This document shows positions 37,403-46,739 of a stretch of 64,000 nucleotides of DNA, piece after piece. The DNA lies in contig JAPXFY010000031.1 of the NCBI GenBank assembly GCA_030674185.1, positions 40,615,032-40,679,031 on the forward strand, in the 5' to 3' direction. Numbering within the stretch: position 1 is the first letter of the stretch; the number at the start of each line of letters is the position of its first letter. A program made the position numbers and the translations under genes. The notes under the pieces are model-generated. The model did no database searches. It was not told the origin of the DNA and worked only from the letters and a program-made list of their open reading frames with translations. Origin of the DNA: Monoplex corrugatus. Taxonomy: Eukaryota; Mollusca; Gastropoda; Littorinimorpha; Ranellidae.

Positions 37403-37712
37403 AAAACAATAAAAAATTGAAAAAGAACGCGTATTTAATTCACAACACAAGACAGGCGCAAAATTTTGGCTAAACAGCTGGCCTTTGTCAACCGTACGGA
37501 ATAAAAAACAACAAAGAAACACACACACACACACATAAATACACACACACATACACGTATAGAGGCAGATACGCATACACACATGCCCATACACATGCCC
37601 ACACACACAGACACATACATAACATGTTGATGGCGATCATCAACCTCTCCATGCTAAAATACTTACCTACACAATTTGTTATGAAGGTAATGATATTGTC
37701 ATACACACACAC

Positions 37713-37761
<49 letters not shown>

Positions 37762-37845
37762 GTGCTTCTTATTGGTGATCATCAACCTCTCCATGCTAAC
37801 ATACAGACCTACACAATATGTTATGGTGGTGATAATACTGTCTCA

Positions 37846-37913
<68 letters not shown>

Positions 37914-37999
37914 AACACAGTGCTTCTTATTGGTGATCATCAACCTCTCCATGCTAACATACAGACCTACACAATATGTTATGGTGGTGATAATACTGT

Positions 38000-38060
<61 letters not shown>

Positions 38061-38147
38061 CACACACAGTGTTTCTTATTGGTGATCATCAACCTCTCCA
38101 TGCTAAAATACAGACCTACACAATATGTTATGGTGGTGATAATACTG

Positions 38148-38220
<73 letters not shown>

Positions 38221-38275
38221 CAGTGCTACTTATTGGTGATCATCAACCTCTCCATGCTAAAATACAGACAGCAGA

Positions 38276-38542
38276 ATGGAAGAAGCACATATCTACAAGA
38301 CCGAAAAATACGCCGGTCTTGCCAGCACCCTGAAGAAAGCAGGTCTGCGGGTCAAAATCTTCGCCATAGAGGTCGGGGCAAGAGGGTTTGTGGGCACCTC
38401 CGCTTATGATCTCATGAAACAACTCGCCATTTCTGGGAAGAAGAGGACTAGAGCCCTTAAAGCGATGGCAGAGGCAGCAGAAAGGAGCTCAAGCTGGATC
38501 TGGGCAAGGAGGAACCAAAAAAGTGAACTTCATAAGGATTAA
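38276..38542 (+). pseudogene. RT C-terminal peptide of a non-LTR element
   Basis: The 88-codon frame reads KYAGLASTLKKAGLRVKIFA, IEVGARGFVGTSAYDLMKQL, AISGKKRTRALKAMAEAAER, SSSWIWARRN. The pattern P/A-V/I-E-V-G-x-R-G-F-x-G followed by A-x-E-A-E-x-x-S-x-W-x-W-x-R-R is one I recognise from C-termini of reverse transcriptases that are common in invertebrate genomes. The catalytic part is absent. It is unrelated in sequence to families A and B. Confidence 0.65.
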
Positions 38543-38561
38543 ATTCCCTACAGATGATGTG

Positions 38562-38641
38562 TGCCCCGTTAGCACATTGGTAAAACCGCGTACCGCAGTT
38601 CTGAAGCGCAGAATCGCCCAGGTTCGATCCCCGGCGTGGGA
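38562..38641 (+). tRNA. tRNA-like sequence (probable pseudogene or SINE head)
   Basis: An A-box-like TTAGCACATTGGTAAAACC and a B-box-like GGTTCGATCCC are spaced as in a tRNA, with a 3' GGCGTGGGA followed by A12. Only the T arm pairs well. The anticodon arm fits poorly and the acceptor stem is imperfect, so I do not assign an isotype. The downstream A-run suggests a retroposed copy. Confidence 0.35.
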
Positions 38642-38954
38642 AAAAAAAAAAATAGACAACAGCAGAAGGGCATCCAGGAGTCATGACCTGGATGTGGCCC
38701 GGCCCCCCGAGAGTGTAAGGAATTCAGGGCCGAAACACTTGTCTAAAGGGGGTTACTTCTCTGAAGACCTTCTGTTGTCTAGCTCTCCCTAGAGTTTCTT
38801 TCTACCAGACCTACACAATATGTTATGGTGGTGATAATACTGTCACACACACAACACACACACAACACACAACACAGTGCTTCTTATTGGTGATCATCAA
38901 CCTCTCCATGCTAACATACAGACCTACACAATATGTTATGGTGGTGATAATACT

Positions 38955-39002
<48 letters not shown>

Positions 39003-39231
39003 GTGCTCCTTATTGGTGATCATCAACCTCTCCATGCTAACATACAGACCTACACAATATGTTATGGTGGTGATAATACTGACACACACACAGTGACACA
39101 CACAGCGACACACACAGCTTCTTTTTGGTGATTACGAACCTCTCCATGCTAAAATACAGACCTACAGAATATGCTATGGTGGTGATGATACTGTTGTTTC
39201 CCCACCCCCCTACACACACACACACACACAC

Positions 39232-39410
39232 CTTATTCTTGGTGGTCATGAACCTCTCCATCCTCCTGAGGACATCAATCTGGAACTGCATCAGCTGCAT
39301 GTCAGAATCAAAGAACGCGGTGCTTTTCTCCAGGTGGTCCCTCAACTTGGCCATGCCTTGGCGGTTCATGTCGCGGTTCTCATACGTCACCTTCGCTGCC
39401 TCCGTGTAGT
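39232..39410 (-). CDS. ODAD1-like coiled-coil protein, exon
   Basis: A 179-bp exon, phase 2 bases in and phase 0 out. The leading AC joins the G left by the exon ending at 42262 to give Asp: DYTEAAKVTYENRDMNRQGM, AKLRDHLEKSTAFFDSDMQL, MQFQIDVLRRMERFMTTKNK. The A-x-x-x-Y-E-x-R-D helix, the long charged spacer and R-x-F-M-x-x-K match the order of segments I know from ODAD1/CCDC63/CCDC114 proteins. The donor is AAG|GTGTGTGTG, so the intron begins directly with a GT microsatellite. The acceptor GATGATGTCAG has a poor pyrimidine tract. Fragments of this exon's 3' end are tandemly repeated in the downstream intron. Confidence 0.8.
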
Positions 39411-39419
39411 CTGACATCA

Positions 39420-39766
39420 TCATTTCATCCTTGTTAATACTATTGTTATATACTTGTTTCATCCTTGTTAATACTATTGTTATATACTTGTTTCATCCTT
39501 GTTAATACTATTGTTATATACTTGTTTCATCCTTGTTAATAGTATTGTTATATACTTGTTTCATCCTTGTTAATAGTATTGTTATATACTTGTTTCATCC
39601 TTGTTAATACTATTGTTATATACTTGTTTCATCCTTGTTAATAGTATTGTTATATACTTGTTTCATCTTTGTTAATAATATTGTTGTATACTTGTTTCAT
39701 CCTTGTTAATAATATTGTTGTATACTTGTTTCATCCTTGTTAATAGTATTGTTATATACTTGTTTA
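39420..39766. repeat. 34-bp minisatellite, about 10 copies
   Basis: The unit is CATCCTTGTTAATACTATTG followed by TTATATACTTGTTT. The array starts 10 bp upstream of the acceptor of exon 39410, which explains the exon's weak pyrimidine tract. Confidence 0.95.
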
Positions 39767-39785
39767 CCATCATGATTATCATGAT

Positions 39786-40281
39786 CAGGGCTTAAAACGG
39801 GAGGAAAAAACCACTGAAACTAGGGGGGTCCGGGGGCATGCTCCCCTGGGAAATTTTTTTAAAAACCAAGTGTAAATCTATGCCATTTCGCGCTTTCTGG
39901 ACATAATTTCAAGAGATATTTAGTGCATAAAAATTACTGTAAACATAATTATTACAGGAAGATATATTTGGGAAAAGGGGAGAAAGGGTTAAAAACATAA
40001 TAATAAAATGAACATTCACCTTTTAACTTGAGTGTTTTACAGTTGTTCACCAACTGTAGTCTTCGGATGAAATCTCACTTCTTGGGTTGCTCAATAAGTT
40101 TCACTTTTCAGGTTTAAATGGTCACACAATATCAAGTTTGAAGTTGGAGCACACAAAGTCAGTAATTGCATCAAACACTTTTAAAGTTCAGTCTCAAATA
40201 ACAGAGATCAACTTTTTTTTCTTTTTTTTGACAAACCGAAATCGCGGAATTCCGCCCAGACGCGGAACGTTTTAAACCCTG
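39786..40281. mobile_element. hAT-like non-autonomous DNA transposon (MITE)
   Basis: The ends are CAGGGCTTAAAACG and CGTTTTAAACCCTG, imperfect inverted repeats of about 14 bp with the CAGGG/CCCTG start typical of hAT elements. An internal GGGGGGTCCGGGGGCATGCT and TCCCCTGGG block is also seen in hAT-derived MITEs. Length is about 496 bp with no transposase frame. No clear 8-bp target duplication remains. Confidence 0.65.
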
Positions 40282-40377
40282 CATTATAGTCATCACACTC
40301 ATTATGTGGTTCTGTAGAAAATTTACCATATCATCATCATCCTCTATCAATATTTTTGTAGCATATCAGGGGAATGT

Positions 40378-40681
40378 CTCATCTGTCTCACCTGTCGGCG
40401 TCACCACGTTCAGTGTTGGCCGCTTCACTCTTTGAACCGCCACTCTCTTCCAAATGGCTCTGTCTTGACTTTTGTGGACAATCTTCTATAATATCTCGGC
40501 CACTGATGTTGGTTATATTCTCGATGCGTGAGATTGAAGGTCTGCTTTTCTTTTTTTTTTCCCCTCTGTTTTTGCTTGAAAAATGGTTGCCATGAGGTCT
40601 GTGTTCTTGCTACGTGACACATGGCCAATGTATTTAAGTCTTCTTTTGTTGATGTCTGCTAGAAATTTCGCTAGCAATTCC
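40378..40681 (-). mobile_element. Family B retrotransposon fragment, inverted, with TSD
   Basis: On the minus strand the 3' part of family B ends GGTGACGCCGACAGGTGAGA and CAGATGAG. It is flanked by GGGGAATGT at 40369-40377 and 40682-40690. Remnants of the RT C-terminus read in different frames (NKRRLKYIGHVSRSKNTDLM, ATIFQAKTEGK), so it is decayed. Confidence 0.85.
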
Positions 40682-40744
40682 GGGGAATGTATGGGCAGAA
40701 ACATGGTGCATCTCCATTAACAATAAGAAGTTTTGTACAACATA

Positions 40745-41240
40745 CCGGGGGCTCTTTCAGTATAAATAGTATCCCCATCTTCTGGAAATTCTGTGCTAGA
40801 AATTTCCTCTTTTCAGTCACTCGCTTTGTTTCTGCCTTGTTCCTTTGCTTTCTGTCATTTCTTCTTGTCATTTTCTGCCACGCTGGTCCATTCACCTGTA
40901 TGTGTTCGATAAAGTCTTACGTACTTTTTCTTAGGATTGATAATTGGGTAGGCTACATATATTAAGTGCATTTTGGCTCTAGGGAGGTGAGATATGCGGA
41001 AGCAATTTTAGGTAATTTAGGCCTGTTTTTATATGTTTGGTGTCCAAGTTAGGTATGCTTAAATTTGTATTCAGGTGTTTTTATTGTTTTACATCCCCTT
41101 AGATCATGTGCGTGAATGCATTGACATGTGTACATGATTTTCTTTTTGTCCTTTTTCCTGTTGAAGCTTTTGTGTGTTTTGAAACGGTTATAGCCGTGAT
41201 ATGGCTCTACGCAGTCGGCTGAGCTTTCAACAACAATTCA
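40745..41240 (+). mobile_element. 'GGGCTTTAAACAA' dispersed repeat, copy 2
   Basis: The copy lacks the first ~20 bp (starts CCGGGGGCTCTTTCAG) and ends GGCTGAGCTTTCAACAACAATT. It has a short internal loss after TACATCCCC. It sits about 55 bp after the family B insertion. Confidence 0.85.
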
Positions 41241-41334
41241 CCTTGTTGACCAAACAGAAGGCCGGCAACATCACGCGTGGAGAAACCTCTTAGTAAGGAT
41301 GAAGACTATTACTGTCAATATATCGGCCAGCACG

Positions 41335-42175
41335 CAGTTCTTCAATTCTCCAGTTGAGCGTTCAGTTGCTTACCCTGGTCTATGAGTGATGATGATGACG
41401 ATGACGATGACGATGATGATAACGACAATACCGACAATGACAAGGATGATGACGATGGTAATGACAGTAATGACATTGACGACGAAGGTGATGATAATGA
41501 TGGCGACAACAACAATGACGACAACAAATATGATGATGATGATGTTGACAGCGAGGAAGACAACCACGACGACAATAATGACTAAGATGATGATGTCGAT
41601 GACGACGACGATGACAATAATGACGATGATCAGATCAGTACCATGCAGTTCTTTAAACTGTGTGTCACACTCTTTCTCCAAGCTGAGCGTGGAGTTGCAT
41701 CACGCTATCTATGAGTGATGATAATGACGATAACACTGATGATGTTGATAATGATGATGATGACGACAACGATGGTGATGCTGCTGCTGATGATGACGAA
41801 GACAACGACAACGACGACGATGATAATGATGGCGACAGCGCCACCGATATGATGACGACGACGATGATGATGACAATGATAATCAGAGCATTCACCGTGT
41901 GACGCTCTTTCTCCAGCTGAGTGTGGAGTTGCATCGCCTTGTCTACGAGTGATGATAATGACGACGATGATGATAACGACCATGATGATACTGACGATGA
42001 CCACAATGGTGACGATGATGAAGACGACGACGATGATGATAATGACGATGATGGTAATGACAATGACGACGATGATAAAAAAAAATTTAGACCACTCACT
42101 GGTGCAGTTCTTTACACAGTTTGATACAGTCTTTCTCCAACTGAGAACTGCTTCACCTTCTCTATGCGTGATAAC
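41335..42175 (-). repeat. Partial copies of exon 42523-42262 separated by GAT/GAC microsatellites
   Basis: At about 41636-41712, 41888-41952 and 42084-42172, and more weakly at 41335-41386, the plus strand carries GTGCAGTTCTTTA-, CACTCTTTCTCCA-, GCTGAGCGTGGA- and TTGCATCACC-like blocks. These match the 3' half of the exon (42255-42325). Each copy is followed by TCTATGAGTGATGATGA and a GAT/GAC-rich tract. Asp-rich and Ser-rich open frames here are microsatellite artefacts. Confidence 0.87.
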
Positions 42176-42261
42176 GACGACAATGATGATGATGATGATG
42201 CTGACAATGATGAAGGCAATAACGACGATGACGATGATGGTGATAATCAGAGACCTCTCAC

Positions 42262-42523
42262 CGTGCAGTTCTTTAGACAGGTCTTCACACTCTTTCTCCA
42301 GCTGAGCGTGGACTTCTTTCACCTTGGCGCGCTCGATCTCCAGGTGCGAGATCTCCTCCTTCAGCTGCCGGTTCTCCTCCAGCTGCCTGCCGTAGCTGTG
42401 GTTTGCCACCTCCTGCCTCTTGACCACCTTGTCCGGGCCGATCACGTGCATGTTGGCCATCTGACGGTTCTGGACTTTCAGCTTGAGCTGGGTCTCCTTC
42501 ATCTCCTTGTCGGCCTCTTTCTC
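42262..42523 (-). CDS. ODAD1-like coiled-coil protein, exon
   Basis: The acceptor is excellent (CCCGTCCCCTTCCCCAG). The exon opens in phase 0: EKEADKEMKETQLKLKVQNR, QMANMHVIGPDKVVKRQEVA, NHSYGRQLEENRQLKEEISH, LEIERAKVKEVHAQLEKECE, DLSKELH. It ends one base into a codon at CACG|GTGAGA. The pattern N-x-x-x-x-x-Q-L-E-E-N-x-x-L-K-E-E-I-x-H-L-x-x-E-R-x-x-V followed by L-E-K-E matches the conserved ODAD1-family block (A-E-N-x-x-L-R-E-x-I-D-H-L-R-x-E-R). It is a predicted continuous coiled coil. Fragments of its 3' half are repeated downstream in the intron. Confidence 0.83.
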
Positions 42524-42587
42524 CTGGGGAAGGGGACGGGGAAAATAAAGATACAGCAACAACAACGACCACAACGCCACCAGTCAC

Positions 42588-42978
42588 CGTGGTGTAGTGG
42601 TTAGCGCAACGGACTATTGACTGGAAAGGTTGCGGGTTTGAATCCCCATCAGTTCCCGACAAAACTATAATTATCACTGAGGAATTTTTAGGCTCTAACC
42701 GGCTCCTACCCAGAGTTGGGTGAGCTATGGGCCCATTGGGAAGACTTGGGACCACACAGTCGAGTCTCATCCACTTCATGGATGCGTCATTGAGGGTGTT
42801 GCTCAAATCTTCTGACCAGCACCGCAGGTGTCTGTATATCTCGGGCCTGGTTGGTGCCAGGATATATTATGATAGTAAGCGTAGGGTACAGCCCTGTCAC
42901 GCGGTCCCAATCCTAGATGGAATTCCACAGCATCATGATTATAATTCTCATCGACATCATCATCATCATCATCATCGC
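42588..42978 (+). mobile_element. tRNA-derived SINE
   Basis: The head GTGTAGTGGTTAGCGCAACG (A box) and GCGGGTTTGAATCCCC (B box) are spaced about 30 bp apart. They are followed by about 310 bp of body and a tail ATCATGATTATAATTCTCAT...(CAT)n at 42940-42978. This is the normal architecture of a tRNA-type SINE. I cannot assign the central domain (Ceph, Meta, Nin and others) by eye. It lies in the intron between exons 46551 and 42523. Confidence 0.8.
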
Positions 42979-43019
42979 TTTGTAAAAACTTGTGTCAGCT
43001 TCTGTCGCCGTTAAGGTGG

Positions 43020-43388
43020 CGAAGAAAATGGGACGAAAAAAAAAAAAAGATAAGCACAAAGGTAACCTGAGTGCAATGATCCTAAACAAAAACAAACAAA
43101 CGAACAAAACAAACAAACAAACAAAAAAACAAGGCGACAACAACAAACACACTAACAACGCTCGTCTGAAGCACGTATATGAATCGTCACCGTCACCGTC
43201 GCCGTCACCGATCCCTTAGACTGGCCGTCCGTCGGGGCGCCTCCGGAGACTTGACAACAACCTTTCTCCACTCCTCCCTGCTCTCCGCTTTCCTTAGGGT
43301 ATCCCTCAGTATTTGAATAGACGTTGTTAAAAGAAATGACGAACGAACACTAACAACATTCTGTTGTCCTTGTTAGTGTCCGTTTCAG
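43020..43388. other. Unassigned intronic sequence with A-rich and AAAC repeats
   Basis: A poly-A-rich tract (43034-43048) and AAAC repeats (43086-43130) are visible. The rest, including a GC-rich patch at 43180-43260, contains no supported exon. Confidence 0.4.
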
Positions 43389-43457
43389 CGCTTAGATTTG
43401 ATTTTATCAAGATTTTGCGCTATATAAATATTGTAATTATTATTATTATTATAAGGT
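43389..43457 (+). mobile_element. SINE or LINE 3' tail identical to the local L2 tail
   Basis: GCGCTTAGATTTGATTTTAT, CAAGATTTTGCGCTATATAA, ATATTG then (TTA)n matches the 3' end of the L2-like LINE at 19660-19622 over about 45 bp. Sequence upstream of the match differs from the LINE, which suits a SINE that borrows the LINE's 3' end, or a very short LINE remnant. Confidence 0.7.
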
Positions 43458-43547
43458 AAGGTCTCTGGCTTTGGAATAAATTCCAGCTGCACTGACGCCA
43501 TTCAAGCCATGTCATGGAGAGTATCCTGAATGACGAAGGCATAAGTT

Positions 43548-44008
43548 ATTAACCCTTTAACTTCCACACCCTATCCACCAACTACAAAAACTGACTCCTT
43601 CACCCTATTCACGAGCTTCTTGCAGGAAGCTGGTGGATAGGGTGAGGGGGTCAAAGGGTCAAGTTTTTACTTTCCTAGCATGGTTGACAATGCAGGATGC
43701 GAGTGAACAGGGTGCAGAGTCAAAGGGTTAAGTTTTTGCTTTGTTAGCACGGTTGACAATGCAGGACGGTAGTAAACACGGTGCGGAACTCAAAAGGTTA
43801 AAGCCGTGTCATGGAGAGTATCCTGAATGACGAAGGCATAAACCTTAACTCTTTGACTCCCGTACTCTCTCCACCAAAAAAACTCAGCTCTTTGACTCCC
43901 TCACTCGATCCACCAGCTTCCTGCAGGAAGACTCAAAGGGTTAAATTTTTGCTATGGTTGACAATGCAGGATGCTAGTGGACAGGGTGCGGGAGTCCAAG
44001 GGTTAATC
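43548..44008. mobile_element. Palindromic MITEs (TTAA-CCCTTTGACTCCC ends), nested or tandem copies
   Basis: Copy ends include TTAACCCTTTAACTTCC at 43549 and AGAGTCAAAGGGTTAA near 43731, then a second set at about 43850-44005 ending GGGAGTCCAAGGGTTAA. The centre (CACGAGCTTCTTGCAGGAAGCTGGTGG-like) is a palindrome around CTGCAGG. The 5' flank TCATGGAGAGTATCCTGAAT also recurs, at 43515 and 43809, so the MITE and flank were duplicated as a ~295-bp block. Confidence 0.8.
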
Positions 44009-44146
44009 CTGCACGTCTGGTTCTGGTTCAGGTTCAGGTTCATGTTGCTTATAGCTCACGTCTGCCCCGTGTGTTGACAGTCTTGAAGTCCTATGTAACA
44101 TATGAGTTTATGTTATCTCTGTATCACTGTCACCTTCCCACAGCCC

Positions 44147-44724
44147 CCACCCCCCTCCGTGGGGGGTGCCGGGGCTCTTTCAATACAAGTAGTATCCCCA
44201 CCTTCTGGAAATTCTGTGCTAGAAATTTCCTGTTTTCTGTCACATTCTTTGTTTCTGAATTGTTCCTTTGCTTTCTGTCCTTTCTTCCTATCATTTTCAG
44301 CCTTGTTGGTCCATTCACCTGTATGTGTTCGACAAAGTCCTATGAACTTTCTCTTAAGATTGATAATTGGGTACATACATGTACATTAAGTACATGTTTT
44401 GGCTCGAGTAATGAGATGCAGAAGTAATCTTAGGAAATTTAGGCCCTTTCTATATATGTTTTGGTGTCCATAGTACGTTCAAATTTGTATTCAGGTATGT
44501 TTTTTTTTAATCCCCTGTGTGAAAAATTGGACGGAGTGGTCAACGCCAGGAGCACCTCTTAAAATTATGTGCAAGAATGCATTGATATGTGTACTTAATT
44601 TTCTTTTCCTTTTTTTTTATATATATATATTTTTTTTTTTGGAGTGTTATTTATGTCTTGAAACGATTATGGCCCTGATATGTGTCTACGCAGTCGGCTG
44701 GGCTTTAAACGAAAATAACAGTAA
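44147..44724 (+). mobile_element. 'GGGCTTTAAACAA' dispersed repeat, copy 3
   Basis: The copy starts CTCCGTGGGGGGTGCCGGGG and ends GGCTGGGCTTTAAACGAAAA followed by (CAGTAA)-like tail repeats. The TTTTTTATATATATATTTTT stretch at about 44612-44640 is an added microsatellite. Confidence 0.87.
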
Positions 44725-44769
44725 CAGTATCAGTCTGTCACTAGAACAATATATGTTATATTGCCATGA

Positions 44770-45101
44770 GAGTTCCATGGACAGCAAAGAAAACAAACGA
44801 GACAGTCTTGATGGAGGCAGACACAAGTAGATCACTCATAAGGAACATTAGGAAATGACAGGAAACATTTATGGGCCATTTTATGAGGAAAGGGGAATTA
44901 GAGCATCTGGTCACAACAGGAAAGCTGGAGGGAAAGACAGCACCAGGTCGACCCAGGGAGAAAATATTGGACGGACTTGCAGGGTGGCTGCGGACAGAGA
45001 GGGTAGAAGAAGTGCTTGCGGCAACAAGGAATAGGTACATATGGAGAGCCATGATCGCCGACGCCATGCGGCAGGGCACATGATGATGATGATGATGATG
45101 A
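44770..45101 (+). mobile_element. Family A retrotransposon fragment with TSD and GAT tail
   Basis: The 3' 330 bp of family A (AGTTCCATGGACAGCAAAGA onward) is flanked by TGCCATGA at 44762-44769 and 45102-45109. The tail is CATGCGGCAGGGCACATG then (ATG)7. The C-terminal RT frame (HFMRKGELEHLVTTGKLEGK) is open but only about 70 codons. Confidence 0.9.
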
Positions 45102-45289
45102 TGCCATGAAATGTATACATCAATAATTAAAGTTATAAAGAAACGGAAAGGCGCTGAAAACACATACAGCCCCGTTGTAAAAACTGACCTCGTCAACGTT
45201 CTATACAATCACATCACAGAAATGACCCCCCCCCCCCCCCCCAATCCCCAGTTAATACGACACATAGCCTCTTCTGCAGACAAACAAGA

Positions 45290-45456
45290 TTAACCCTTTG
45301 ACTCCCACACCCTATCACCAACAGCAAAAACTTAACTCCCTGCGGGAAGCTGTTGGATAGGGTTAGGGAATCCAAGGGTTAAGTTTTTGCTTTGCTAGAA
45401 TGGTTGATGGTACAGGATGCTGGTGAGCACAGAGTAAAGGAGTCAGAGGGTTAATG
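45290..45456. mobile_element. Palindromic MITE, compact copy
   Basis: TTAACCCTTTGACTCCCACA at the left and GGAGTCAGAGGGTTAA at the right enclose about 135 bp including CTTTGCTAGAATGGTTGATG. TTAA at both ends plus CCCTTTG... inverted repeats suggest a piggyBac-type insertion, inferred from end structure only. Confidence 0.75.
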
Positions 45457-46286
45457 TTCCAATCATTGTGATGGTACAGGAGTCAAAGGGTTAAATCCCC
45501 ATCTCTATTATCCCAACTCATCCAGTCTATCCTCCACCCCCACCCCACCCCATATTACACATACACACGCACGTACACACACACGTGCACGCACGCACAC
45601 ATACAGACACACATAAGCACACATACGCACGCACACACACACACACACACGCATGAACATACATACACACACACATTCAGAGTTCCAGACAGAATATCTT
45701 TTCATATACACTTACACACACACATACACCAACACACACATACATACACCCACACGCATGCACACACACACACACACACTCATCATCATTACTGTATGAA
45801 TTTTTTGTTAGCCTGTCAAAAAGTCCTATAGCGAATTACCTTTAAAATGTTATTTGACTTGTTCACTGTTGTGATTAGTCAATTATTAGTTTTATTTTTT
45901 TCTTCGTTTCTTCCAGATATTTATCAATTTTGTTTGTTAGTTTGTTTGTTTAAATCGTTAATTATGGTAACATTATTTGTTAGTTTTACCTTCCCCTCTT
46001 CAAAACAGTTGTTTTCTGGATCATCTTTTCTCAAATTCAAAATTGACAATTTTCAAATATTCTCTTTACTCCTCCTCTATCACCCCCTCCCCCTTTTTTT
46101 TTTTTTTTTTTGTGTGTGTCTAAAATCACTTTAGTGAATAGACATTAAATCAAAGACCACCACACACACACACACTCAGAGAGCCAGACAGAATATCTTC
46201 ACACACTCACACACCAACACACACATACATACACCCACACGCATGCACACACACACACACACACTCAGAGAGCCAGACAGAATATC

Positions 46287-46349
<63 letters not shown>

Positions 46350-46382
46350 ACACATACACACAACACACACACAAACACACAT

Positions 46383-46419
<37 letters not shown>

Positions 46420-46545
46420 TATACATATATATATATATATATACATATATACATATATACATATATATATATCATCATCATCATGTATGTATATATACAC
46501 ATTCACACACACATATTCAGAAGGCCAGAGAGAACATCTTTCACC
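45457..46545. repeat. CA, CA/TA and T-rich simple sequence
   Basis: CA-rich tracts lie at 45555-45780 and 46160-46375 and TA/CATA at 46380-46480. A short block TCAGAG(A/T)(G/T)CCAGACAGAATATCTT recurs at about 45676, 46178, 46264 and 46515. The last is the true exon 3' boundary (TCAGAAGGCCAGAGAGAACATCTTTCACC), so this intron start has also been copied into the microsatellite. 45790-46080 is AT-rich with no feature. Confidence 0.85.
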
Positions 46546-46550
46546 TTTAC

Positions 46551-46728
46551 GCGCACAAGGGATAACTCATCACGGATTCTTTTGACCTCGGAGACACCCA
46601 TGTCTTGACACTGCATGTTCTCCAGGAGGACCTCCTGGTGTCTCTCATCCTCCTTCTTAAAGCCGTCAGAGTTGGCCACGTGCAGGTCCCACTTTCGGCC
46701 TGCCTGTTCGTTGTTCAACACCTTCATC
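46551..46728 (-). CDS. ODAD1-like coiled-coil protein, exon
   Basis: The acceptor is AATCCACTTAG (46729). The first base completes ATG with the AT left by exon 52194-51969. It reads [59 protein letters not shown] and ends at GTGCGC|GTAAAG. A donor 6 bp later (AAAG|GTGAAA) would add Val-Lys in the same phase. The region is highly charged and helical. I do not recognise a specific motif, so its place in the protein rests on phase and order. Its 5' half is repeated several times upstream in the intron. Confidence 0.75.
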
Positions 46729-46739
46729 CTAAGTGGATT

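Larger units (their letters stand above)
38272..38805 (+). mobile_element. Fragment of another non-LTR retrotransposon with a tRNA-like segment
   Basis: This interrupts one unit of the exon-derived array: the unit stops at ATACAGA and resumes at AGACCTACACAATATG. A 5' part encodes an RT C-terminal peptide (38276-38542) and is followed by a tRNA-like sequence and 165 bp of GC-richer DNA. Duplication at the edges is only about 3 bp, so target-site evidence is weak. Confidence 0.6.
37625..39200 (-). repeat. Array of partial copies of exon 39410-39232 plus (CA)n
   Basis: Eight or nine copies (about 37630, 37765, 37922, 38078, 38230/38806 split by an insertion, 38880, 39005, 39120) share CTTATTGGTGATCATCAACC then TCTCCATGCTAA. 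This corresponds to the 3' end of the exon (CTTATTCTTGGTGGTCATGA, ACCTCTCCATCC at 39233-39264). Each is followed by ATACAGACCTACACAATATG and a variable CA run. On the gene strand the copies read SMERL(M)IT(N)K where the exon reads RMERFMTTKNK. They carry the donor junction into the GT repeat. Confidence 0.88.

Noticed and set aside
38562..38641. A functional tRNA gene
   Set aside because: A and B boxes are present, but the acceptor and anticodon stems pair poorly and it sits inside retroelement debris followed by an A run. Kept only as tRNA-like.
41246..41334. Possible exon (minus strand RVMLPAFCLVNK|GTGAAT)
   Set aside because: It is short, has no acceptor with suitable phase between exons ending 42262 and starting 39410 (which already join in phase), and abuts a dispersed repeat end.
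44071..44427. Short frames in both strands of the dispersed repeat, e.g. MNGPARQKMIERNDRKQRNK, recurring in several copies
   Set aside because: The recurrence follows from repeat homology. Frames differ in length between copies and have no domain or codon evidence.
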